From: Meinhardsimonia xiamenensis
GTDB taxonomy: Bacteria; Pseudomonadota; Alphaproteobacteria; Rhodobacterales; Rhodobacteraceae
Assembly: GCF_900102905.1 (NCBI RefSeq)
Contig: NZ_FNFV01000004.1
Location: 62,001-126,000, forward strand
DNA length: 64,000 nucleotides
Reading direction: 5' to 3'
Shown: piece after piece, positions 17,575 through 24,303 of the stretch
Layout of the letters: every line of letters begins with the position of its first letter
Numbering within the stretch: the first letter of the stretch is position 1
Program-made: the position numbers and the translations under genes
The notes under the pieces: model-generated
Seen by the model: only the letters and a program-made list of their open reading frames with translations
The model's database searches: none
What the model was told of the DNA's origin: nothing

Positions 17575-18201
17575 CTATTCGCGCACCTCGACAAGGGGAA
17601 TCGAGGCGATCGAGCCGAGCCGCTCGACATCGAGCGTCACGTCCAGCGCATCGCTCTCGAACCGCACCGGCACGTCGAACTCGAAGCCGGCCGAGATGGT
17701 GACCCCCGCCCCCGGAGGCACGTCGAAGGTCACCACGCCCGTGCCGGTATCGACCGTCCAGCCGTCCGCCTGCTCGAAGCCGTCGAGCGCCACCCGCACC
17801 GTCCCCGCAACCGGCTTGCGGATCGCCCGCGTCCAGCTCTGTGCGCCCGAGGCGTAGGCCTTCGCCAGCTGAAAAGCCGTCGTCGCGCCGTCCCCGGTGC
17901 CGATCACCTGATCGGTCGCCGAAGGCGTCTGCGATGGCAGGCAGGACTTGTAGTCGGCCCAGTCCTTGAACCGGAAGCCGTAAAGGCGCCCGTTGCGCGC
18001 CTCGAAGAAGGCGACGACGGCAGCGAGATCATCGGCGCGCCGGATGCCGTAGGCGACGTCATAGCGCCGCCGCGAGTCGGCCCAGCTCGCGTTGCGCTCC
18101 TCGAGTCCCGAGGCAAGCTCCACGATCTGCGTCCGCCGCTCCGGCCCGCCGCGAGCGCGCCGGCTGATGTCGTCGGGAAACCGCACATCGTGAAACGCCA
18201 T
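17575..18201 (-). CDS. DUF2460 distal tail protein (RcGTA gp12-like)
   Basis: This 208-residue protein begins MAFHDVRFPDDISRRARGGP and contains DVAYGIRRADDLAAVVAFFE and RNGRLYGFRFKDWADYKSC, the recognisable core of the DUF2460/TIGR02217 family. The homologue in RcGTA is the distal tail ring joining tail tube and tip. It follows the tape-measure gene by 3 bases, in RcGTA order. The expected next gene (DUF2163) is displaced by the lysis cassette. Confidence 0.88.
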   Translation of the reverse strand: MAFHDVRFPDDISRRARGGPERRTQIVELASGLEERNASWADSRRRYDVAYGIRRADDLAAVVAFFEARNGRLYGFRFKDWADYKSCLPSQTPSATDQVIGTGDGATTAFQLAKAYASGAQSWTRAIRKPVAGTVRVALDGFEQADGWTVDTGTGVVTFDVPPGAGVTISAGFEFDVPVRFESDALDVTLDVERLGSIASIPLVEVRE

Positions 18202-18204
18202 GGC

Positions 18205-20337
18205 TCACAGCCCCCGCCGGCCCAGCGCGACCGCCCGCGCGATATCCGCCGCAACCTGCGTGCGCGACTGCCGGAAGCTCTCCACGTCGCGCGCGACGAT
18301 GGTCACATTCACCCCGCCGCCCCCGGCGAAGGCCTGCGCCTCCCGCCGGCTCAGCACCCGCTCGCCACGCTGCAGGATCGCCGGAACCTCGTCCGCGCGA
18401 AGCCCGGCCCACCCGCCGGAATGCATGCGCGGCGCGCCCGCGAAGGCGAGCGCCGGCACCATGCGCGATGGCGCCGGTCCTCCGACCTCGCCACCACCAT
18501 GGAAAATGCTCGCGCCTATGCTGCCGAGCACGCTCGACAACCCTGACGCCAGCGGCCCGACGATGTACTTCCGAGCAGCCAGCCGCGCCAGATCGGCGAT
18601 GATCGACGTCACAAGCTCCCCCACCTTGAGCTGCCCCGTCCTGACGAACTCCGCCACCGCGTCCTCGGCACTGCGGAAGGCATTGACGAGGCTCTCCCCG
18701 ATATCGCCCGCAATGCTGCGCGCCTGAGCGGCGTACTCCGAAAGGCTCTTCACCACAGCCGCCAGGCCCTGCGCCTGCGCCTCACCGCCGCCTCCCCCGG
18801 CTCCGCCCGCCGCCGCGCCAGCCTGCTCGATGCTCCGCGCGAGCTCCTCCGCCACCTCCTGCGCCTCCTCGAGAGCCTGCGCGCCCTCCTGGCCCGCCGC
18901 CCGCATCGCCTCCCGCAGAGGCTCAAGCGACTCGAGCGGCCTCATGATCCGGTCCGCCAGGATATCCGCCTGATCGCCAAGATTGCCGGCGTAATACCGA
19001 TACTCCTCGGCTGTCTTGCGCAGCTCATCCACCGCCTGCCCCGCGAAGGCCGCGTCGAGTCCGACGTCGAGCGCGAGATCCTTCATGCCGGGAATCTTGA
19101 ACAGCCCCTCCGACAGGAGCTTCAGGAACCGCGCCCATTTGTCCTGCATGAAGGCGAGCGCGTCGACCCAGGCCGCCCTCATCCGCCAGCCGACAGCCTC
19201 CACCCGAAGCGCGATGGTCCAGGCACCCTCGCGGATCCGGCCCCACACCTCGACCGCCACATCCCCCAGGAGCTTCAAGGCCTCACCGAAGCCGCCCGCG
19301 CCCTGCACAAGCCTCGAGAACTGGTAGATGAGCTCGCCCGCACCGACGATCAGCGCGCCGATGCCGGTCCGGATGAGCGCCCCGCGCAGGACAACGAGCG
19401 CCGTGGCGAGGCCCTGCACCGACAGCGCCGCCCCCGCCAAGCCCACAACCCATCGACCGGCCATGAAGGCGGCGAAGGTCGTGGCGTAGGTGCCGAGACG
19501 CGCCAGATTATCGAAGACAAGCGTGATCGCCTGCCCGAGCAGCCCCGACCGCTGCGCCACCGCCGCCAGCGCATCCGCCACCGCCTCGAGCGCCGGCGCG
19601 GCCGCGACCGCCAGCTGGTTAGAGAGCCCCCGCCAGATCAGCCCGAGCCGCGAAATTGCGTCATTGGTGCGCTCGATCTGGTCGGCATCCGCCTCCGACA
19701 CCGCCACCCCGAAGGCCTCGACATCCGCCGCCGCCTGCCGGAGCGTGGCCGTATCCACCCGGCTGAGCGCCACATAGGCCGTATCGCCGAACAGCTGCGA
19801 GAACAGCGCCGCCTGCTCCGCCTCCGATCCCTGCTCGCGGATCGCCTCCGTCACGCGCGCGATCCGCTCATCGAGCGGCAGCGCCAGCAGCTCCTCCGCA
19901 TTGAGCTTCAGCCGCTCGATGGCCTTCGCGCCCGGCCCGCCGCCATTCTCCGCGAACAGCGACAGGCGCCGCGTGAGCCGCGATGCACCCTCCTGCAGGC
20001 CCTTGAAGGCAACCCCCGAAAGATCGGCCGCGCGCGCCAGCACCTGCACCGACTTGACCGTGGTCTGCAGCGACTGCGCCAGTTTCGCCTGCGCATCGAC
20101 CGTCTCGAGACCCGAGCGCACCATGGCGACGCCCGCCGCGGCAACCGCCGCGGCCATCGCCGCCGCCGCCAGCTTCGCCTGCCGCGCGATCCCGGCAAGC
20201 CGCGCATTCGCCGCCTGCACCTCCGCAGACAGACGCCGGAAGCCGCGCTCGCCCGCCCGGCCCGCGTCCTCGAGCTCCGCCTTGAGCTGCCGGCCCCCGA
20301 CCGCAACGAGCCGGACGCTCACCCGCTTTTCAGCCAT
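18205..20337 (-). CDS. tail tape measure protein
   Basis: This 710-residue protein is Ala-rich and largely helical, with central hydrophobic segments (about 300-370) as expected for a tape measure that determines tail length and enters the host envelope. The start (MAEKRVSVRLVAVGGRQLKA, then AELEDAGRAGERGFRRLS) and the final beta/Gly-rich domain (FHGGGEVGGPAPSRMVPALA, then QRGERVLSRREAQAFAGGG) are typical of lambda-H/RcGTA gp11-type phage proteins. ATG 20337 overlaps the frameshifted chaperone end at 20330. Confidence 0.85.
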   Translation of the reverse strand: MAEKRVSVRLVAVGGRQLKAELEDAGRAGERGFRRLSAEVQAANARLAGIARQAKLAAAAMAAAVAAAGVAMVRSGLETVDAQAKLAQSLQTTVKSVQVLARAADLSGVAFKGLQEGASRLTRRLSLFAENGGGPGAKAIERLKLNAEELLALPLDERIARVTEAIREQGSEAEQAALFSQLFGDTAYVALSRVDTATLRQAAADVEAFGVAVSEADADQIERTNDAISRLGLIWRGLSNQLAVAAAPALEAVADALAAVAQRSGLLGQAITLVFDNLARLGTYATTFAAFMAGRWVVGLAGAALSVQGLATALVVLRGALIRTGIGALIVGAGELIYQFSRLVQGAGGFGEALKLLGDVAVEVWGRIREGAWTIALRVEAVGWRMRAAWVDALAFMQDKWARFLKLLSEGLFKIPGMKDLALDVGLDAAFAGQAVDELRKTAEEYRYYAGNLGDQADILADRIMRPLESLEPLREAMRAAGQEGAQALEEAQEVAEELARSIEQAGAAAGGAGGGGGEAQAQGLAAVVKSLSEYAAQARSIAGDIGESLVNAFRSAEDAVAEFVRTGQLKVGELVTSIIADLARLAARKYIVGPLASGLSSVLGSIGASIFHGGGEVGGPAPSRMVPALAFAGAPRMHSGGWAGLRADEVPAILQRGERVLSRREAQAFAGGGGVNVTIVARDVESFRQSRTQVAADIARAVALGRRGL

Positions 20338-20994
20338 CGCGCTCCCCGATCCTCGCATTCAGCGCGCGCACAAGCACCGCCTCGATGGGCGGCACGAGCT
20401 CCGCCACCGCCGCCGGAGGCACGCCCAGCGCGGCTGCCAGCGCCAGCACCGCCGTCATGTCATAGCCGAGCACGGCCCCCGGCACGGCACGCAGCTGCCC
20501 GCCCGCGCGCTGCACCACATCCCATACCTGCGCGCCCTCCAGCGTCCGCGCGGCGTGCTCCCTCATCGGGCAGTCCGGGCACTCCTGAACGCAGGCTCCA
20601 CAGTAGTCGGCGCCCCCGCCGAAGACCCACTCGGCGAGAGCGCAGAGGCGTTTTTTTCCTGCTCCAGCAACAGGCCCTTCGAGACATAAACAGCCTGGAA
20701 GGCCTCGAAGACCGGCCACAGATCCAGAAACGCATCGATCGCCTCCGGCGACGGCTCAAGCGCGTTGCCCTCCCCGTCTCCGACGCCCTCCCAGGCCAGC
20801 ACCGCCCGCCGCGCCAGCGCCTTTGCGAAGGCCAGCGCCCGCTCCTCATCCGAGGCCTCCGCCGGCACCGCCTCCACCGCAGGATCCCCGCGCGCCCCAA
20901 CCATCAGCGCCGTGGTCAGCGGGCGCAGCTGCACCCGTACGCCCGGCGCCAGCTCATACCAGCGCGGCTCATTGGACAGATCGAGCCTCAGCAT
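20330..20994 (-). CDS. tail assembly chaperone: short form and -1 frameshift fusion (gpG/gpGT-like)
   Basis: The zero-frame product (20994 to 20563, 143 residues) begins MLRLDLSNEPRWYELAPGVR and ends soon after LLLEQEKNASAL. A second frame, offset by -1 and open to 20330, continues with RLCALAEWVFGGGADYCGAC and LAAALGVPPAAVAELVPPIE; alone it has no good start. The switch point is A AAA AAC, a canonical slippery heptamer in the right phase, so both a short and a fused protein are expected, as in lambda gpG/gpGT. Position between tail tube and tape measure supports this. The extension has a CX2CX4CX2C cysteine cluster (CGACVQECPDC), possibly metal-binding. Confidence 0.8.
20650..20656 (-). promoter_or_regulatory. 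-1 ribosomal frameshift slippery site A AAA AAC
   Basis: On the minus strand the zero-frame codons read CAG GAA AAA AAC GCC. Re-pairing one base back gives AAA AAA followed by CGC CTC TGC, exactly the frame of the downstream extension. The heptamer fits X XXY YYZ and lies about 90 bases before the zero-frame stop. Confidence 0.75.
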
Positions 20995-21932
20995 CAGTAG
21001 GCCGCCACGTCGTTTACCAGCTCGACGGTGCACATCCGGCCGAGCGCGCCGTCCACCGCCGCCTGCCAGTCGAAGGAGGCCTGCACGCCGCGCGGCCCGT
21101 CGATGGAGATGCGCGGCACCGGCAGATAGACCTCATGCGCCGTGAAGGTCAGCCGCTCACCCGAGGCGCGCGTGTATTCGAACACAAGCTCGCAGGCCGT
21201 GCCGGCAATGGCCTGGTCCACAAGCGTCGAGTCCGCGAAGCGCACGTCGATCGAGCCGGTGAGCGCCGCGATGGAGGGATCGGCGCCGTCGATCTTGCCG
21301 TCATCGCGGATGGTCTCGATCCGGTCCAGATTGTTCGCGTAGCTCACCTCGGCAGACACCACATTGCCCAGGGCAACACCCTCGCGCCGGATCTCGCCGT
21401 TGAAATGCCCGAAGCGCTCGATCGTGACCTCCGCCGGCGTGCCGGCCCCCGAGCTCGAGGCGACCGCCTCGCCCTGCGCAACGAGCTGCGCCGTCGCCGT
21501 CAAAAGCCCCGACCGCTCCATCCGCCAGCCCAGCCGGTCGAGAACGCAGCCCGAATACATCGCGAAGCGCGGCACCTCCGGCATGCCGATCTCGACCGAC
21601 ATGCTCGGCAGCGACCAGGAGCCCGAGCGAAACTCATGCGTATAGGGCCCCGCGCCCGTCGTCGTCGGATCCCCGAACGCCGCCTTGAGCCAGAAGCCGA
21701 AGGCCTCGGCGTCGAGCGGCACGGTGATGTCGCCATCCGCCGTGACCGCGTCCTTCAAGGGCGCCAGCGGGTCGCGGCCGTAGCCCAGCAGGTCCGATTC
21801 CAGAAGCGGCTGCTCCGCCCCGAGCGAGCTCGAGACGAACGGCATCTTCGTATATCCCGAGACGGGCGCCACCCCGTAGCTCGACTCCCACGCCAGCGCC
21901 ATCTGCGCCCGCGCGCCCTGTGCCCGCGCCAT
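20994..21932 (-). CDS. major tail tube protein
   Basis: This 312-residue, beta-rich protein starts MARAQGARAQMALAWESSYG and contains ITVPLDAEAFGFWLKAAFG and GPYTHEFRSGSWSLPSMSVE, features of phage tail tube proteins. It is followed, with ATGA overlap, by the frameshifted chaperone, the conserved order in siphophages. It would polymerise into the non-contractile tail tube. Confidence 0.8.
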   Translation of the reverse strand: MARAQGARAQMALAWESSYGVAPVSGYTKMPFVSSSLGAEQPLLESDLLGYGRDPLAPLKDAVTADGDITVPLDAEAFGFWLKAAFGDPTTTGAGPYTHEFRSGSWSLPSMSVEIGMPEVPRFAMYSGCVLDRLGWRMERSGLLTATAQLVAQGEAVASSSGAGTPAEVTIERFGHFNGEIRREGVALGNVVSAEVSYANNLDRIETIRDDGKIDGADPSIAALTGSIDVRFADSTLVDQAIAGTACELVFEYTRASGERLTFTAHEVYLPVPRISIDGPRGVQASFDWQAAVDGALGRMCTVELVNDVAAY

Positions 21933-21956
21933 TTCCTGCTCCTTCCGATGATCAGA

Positions 21957-22382
21957 TCACTCAAGCGGATCGCCGGTCGCGTAGTGCAGCACCACCGGCA
22001 CCACCGCCGCCTTCATTCCCTCGCCGCCGTCCTCGGAGAGCTCCTCGGGCGCCGGCGCCTCGGGCTCCGCCCAATCGCAGACCCCGCCAAGCGTCCGGTC
22101 CCCCGCCAGGGCCACCCCTATCGCCGCGCAGAGCGAGTCGAACACCGCCTCGCGATTGGACCCGTCCGCCAGCACCTCGAGCTGCGCGCGATGCTGATAG
22201 ACGTATGTCGGAGGCGACAGCAGCACCTCCGGCTCGCCGGGATCCCCGTCCCGAAGGATCACAAGCCCCCCGGCCGGCACCCTCGCCGGCAGCGAGCCCC
22301 CGCGCCGGAACGCCGCGCCCGCCGGCAGGCCCGCCTCGATCACCGCCGCCAAGGCCTGCAGCACCTGCTCGGATTTCCGCAT
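21957..22382 (-). CDS. tail terminator/completion-like protein
   Basis: This 141-residue protein (MRKSEQVLQALAAVIEAGLP at the start, VYQHRAQLEVLADGSNREAV in the middle, ending VPVVLHYATGDPLE) has the pattern of small phage proteins that close the tail: an N-terminal helix pair, then a strand-rich core with a conserved segment analogous to lambda gpU-type proteins. It sits immediately upstream of the tail tube gene in transcription order. The functional call is mainly positional. Confidence 0.6.
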   Translation of the reverse strand: MRKSEQVLQALAAVIEAGLPAGAAFRRGGSLPARVPAGGLVILRDGDPGEPEVLLSPPTYVYQHRAQLEVLADGSNREAVFDSLCAAIGVALAGDRTLGGVCDWAEPEAPAPEELSEDGGEGMKAAVVPVVLHYATGDPLE

Positions 22383-22408
22383 TCACCCCTCCAGCGCCGC
22401 AGCGCCCG

Positions 22409-22450
22409 TGCCCGTTTTTGGCACCTACTGGTTGGTCGAAAAAACGGGCA
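22409..22450. repeat. inverted repeat between tail genes
   Basis: The 11-base arms TGCCCGTTTTT (22409-22419) and AAAAACGGGCA (22440-22450) are perfect complements around a 20-base loop, in the 72-base gap between the TSCPD protein stop and the tail terminator start. The T-run is on the inside of the stem on both strands, so it does not look like an intrinsic terminator; an mRNA structure or protein-binding site is possible. Confidence 0.5.
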
Positions 22451-22454
22451 TGCC

Positions 22455-22799
22455 CTACGCGACCGGCCCCGAGCGCTCCCGCTCGACCAGGCAATCCACC
22501 ACGGCGCCGATCACGCTCGCCGCCTCCACCTCCAGACCCGAGAAGGTCGCGACCTCGACACGCCCGAGCGATCTCTGCAGATCCTCTGCCCGCGCGCCCC
22601 ATTGCAGCGCCAGCGAGATCACCACGCAGGCATCATCCAGCGCCGCCGCCACGTCGGAACCGTAGCGGAAGCCGGAAGCAAACACCTCGCGCGGCGCGCC
22701 GGTCGCCGGATCGAGCCCGATCGTGACCGCGATCTCGCCCCCGCGCCATGATATCACCCGCGTCTCCGACGGACGGCGCTCAGGCAACCTCTGCCGCAT
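22455..22799 (-). CDS. TSCPD-domain protein
   Basis: This 114-residue protein consists almost entirely of a TSCPD-type domain (IAVTIGLDPATGAPREVFAS, DVAAALDDACVVISLALQWG, EDLQRSLGR). That domain is best known as the C-terminal zinc-linked module of B12-dependent ribonucleotide reductases. The cysteine-rich part is missing, so this is a stand-alone, metal-less version. Its gene is coupled by ATGA overlap to a head-tail gene, so it is probably a virion or assembly component; its function is unknown. Confidence 0.6.
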   Translation of the reverse strand: MRQRLPERRPSETRVISWRGGEIAVTIGLDPATGAPREVFASGFRYGSDVAAALDDACVVISLALQWGARAEDLQRSLGRVEVATFSGLEVEAASVIGAVVDCLVERERSGPVA

Positions 22800-23419
22800 C
22801 AGTCCCTCCACGCCGCCACGATCCGCCCCGGAATTTCCGCCTCGATCCGCCGCGTGTCCCGATCGAGATCGAGCCGCTTCTCGAGCCGCACCTGCGGCAC
22901 AAGGACGAAAACCGGAATCGAGGCCAGACCCCGGCCGGTCTTCGAGCGCGAGCGCATGGCGCGGCCGCGCTTGTTCAGCCTGCCCTCGGCCACCAGGATG
23001 CCGCCGCCCGACCGGCGGCGGATGAAGCGCAGCCTGATGCCCGTCCGCGCCTCGAATTCCCTCGGGCTCGGCCGCCTGCCGCCGCGTCCGCGCCCCGCCG
23101 CCGGCAGCGGGATGGCCAGAAACCGGCCCCCGCGCGCCCGCACCACCGCGCCGTCGTCGAACGTGCCCACGATATGCGAAGCCCGCGACCATACCAGCGC
23201 CGCCGCACGGATGCTCTCGCCCTCACGCGGATAGCCCTGCGAGCGGATCGAATTCGCGAGCCGCCGACCGAGGCCCGCCCGCTGGATCTGCGCGCGCCAC
23301 GCCGCCTTGAGCTCCGCGCCCGCGCCATGCACGCCGCGCGTCACCGCCCGCTCGCCGTCGCGCACGACCTCGCGCATCGCCGCCGCCGCGCCGGCAACCT
23401 CACGCAGCTCCAGCCGCAT
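22799..23419 (-). CDS. minor head-tail/tail protein, probably DUF6441-like
   Basis: This is a 206-residue, Arg-rich protein. It opens with a long helix (MRLELREVAGAAAAMREVVR), followed by TRGVHGAGAELKAAWRAQI and NSIRSQGYPREG, then VGTFDDGAVVRARGGRFLAI. This pattern is seen in tail-completion proteins of the HK97 gp10 kind and in DUF6441 proteins of Rhodobacterales phages; I cannot confirm which. Start and stop overlap neighbours by 1-4 bases, consistent with a tightly coupled connector block. Confidence 0.5.
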   Translation of the reverse strand: MRLELREVAGAAAAMREVVRDGERAVTRGVHGAGAELKAAWRAQIQRAGLGRRLANSIRSQGYPREGESIRAAALVWSRASHIVGTFDDGAVVRARGGRFLAIPLPAAGRGRGGRRPSPREFEARTGIRLRFIRRRSGGGILVAEGRLNKRGRAMRSRSKTGRGLASIPVFVLVPQVRLEKRLDLDRDTRRIEAEIPGRIVAAWRD

Positions 23420-23733
23420 CAGACCGGCCTCACCTCCGCCGTCCAGACAAGCCGACGCTCGTCACGCCGCGGCTCACCGACCACCTCGACCGTCTCACCG
23501 CCGATCTCGAAGCGATCCCCGATGGCCAGATCCGGCACGCTCCCGACCGGCACCCGCACCACATAGCCGTCCCCGACCGCCACCGTGCCCTGCCAGTCGA
23601 CAAGCTCCTCCGGCCGCGCGCGAATGATGCGCACCGGGATGCCGGGCCCGGCGCCACCCGGCAGCCACGTCGCATCGTCGGCCATGTTGCGATCCGCGAA
23701 CAGCGCGCGGATCGCAGTCTCCAGAGCGCTCAT
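23419..23733 (-). CDS. head-tail joining protein
   Basis: This is a 104-residue protein. It has an N-terminal helix (MSALETAIRALFADRNMADD) and a compact beta-barrel-like remainder (VRIIRARPEELVDWQGTVAV, FEIGGETVEVVGEPRRDERR). Size, fold pattern and place directly after the DUF2190 gene match lambda gpFII-type or equivalent head-tail connectors. The family assignment is tentative. Confidence 0.55.
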   Translation of the reverse strand: MSALETAIRALFADRNMADDATWLPGGAGPGIPVRIIRARPEELVDWQGTVAVGDGYVVRVPVGSVPDLAIGDRFEIGGETVEVVGEPRRDERRLVWTAEVRPV

Positions 23734-24068
23734 ACGGCCGCGCCGTTGAGCCGCACCCGCCCCGTGGTGTCGGCCGAGCCCGCCGCCTGCCAGGCGACCC
23801 CGATAAGCGTGTTCGCCCCGGCGCCGTCAGACGTGGTGCACTGACCGGCCCCCACGTCCCAATAGACCTTGTCGCCCGCGCTCCAGGCCTGCGCCCCGGC
23901 CTTGGGCAAGTCATAGACCCCGGTCAGCACGATGACGCCCGAGGCGCCCGAGGCGATGTCGCCCTCGGCCACCCCGAAGATCGAGCCCACAAGCACGCCC
24001 TGGCCGCTCGCGATCGCGGAGCCGGCCGTGATCTGCATCCGGTCGCCCGGATAGACGAAATTCCGCAT
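23730..24068 (-). CDS. DUF2190 family capsid-associated protein
   Basis: This 112-residue protein starts MRNFVYPGDRMQITAGSAIA and contains VLVGSIFGVAEGDIASGASG and WSAGDKVYWDVGAGQCTT, the repeat-like beta pattern of the DUF2190 family. These proteins occur right after the major capsid gene in many Mu/lambda-like phages and are thought to decorate or stabilise the capsid. It is separated from the capsid gene by a 235-base gap with a strong hairpin. Confidence 0.8.
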   Translation of the reverse strand: MRNFVYPGDRMQITAGSAIASGQGVLVGSIFGVAEGDIASGASGVIVLTGVYDLPKAGAQAWSAGDKVYWDVGAGQCTTSDGAGANTLIGVAWQAAGSADTTGRVRLNGAAV

Positions 24069-24303
24069 GAGTTTTCCCTTTCGATTTCACTCGCGCGCGG
24101 GAGCGGCAGCGCCGCCCCGGCGCATCCCCCGCCGCCGGGAGGATTGACGGCAGGAATGGACACGCCCGGACCCCGCCGGACGCATGTTCGGTTCCCGGCC
24201 GGGGCGACCGCCGAAACCCCGGCCGGGAAGGCCGCGCAGACCCTCAAACGCGCGGCCAAGGCGCGCCGCCAAGGAGAGCAACGGCGCGCAACCTCACTCA
24301 GGA
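24069..24303. other. gene-free gap between capsid and DUF2190 genes
   Basis: This 235-base strip is the longest gap inside the late structural block. It holds a 13-base perfect inverted repeat (24192-24229) and no credible ORF on the operon strand. It may tune the very different expression needed for capsid and downstream genes. Confidence 0.5.
24192..24229. terminator. strong hairpin downstream of the capsid gene (attenuator or mRNA stabiliser)
   Basis: The arms TTCCCGGCCGGGG (24192-24204) and CCCCGGCCGGGAA (24217-24229) are perfect complements with a 12-base loop. The arms are themselves self-complementary at GGCC. No T-run follows on the operon strand, so full intrinsic termination is unlikely; partial attenuation or protection of capsid mRNA is more plausible. 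Confidence 0.5.

Noticed and set aside
9256-18201. gene transfer agent cluster
   Set aside because: Only the tail-tip genes are RcGTA-like. The element has att repeats, an integrase, an immunity region, a lambda-type terminase and a replication module, so it is a prophage.
22409-22450. intrinsic terminator
   Set aside because: The T-run is inside the stem, the loop is 20 bases and transcription must continue to the tail tube gene.
20823-22751. 642-residue open frame on the plus strand
   Set aside because: Antisense to the tail tube and connector genes, which have family motifs and overlapping starts and stops. Composition is Arg-rich without domains.
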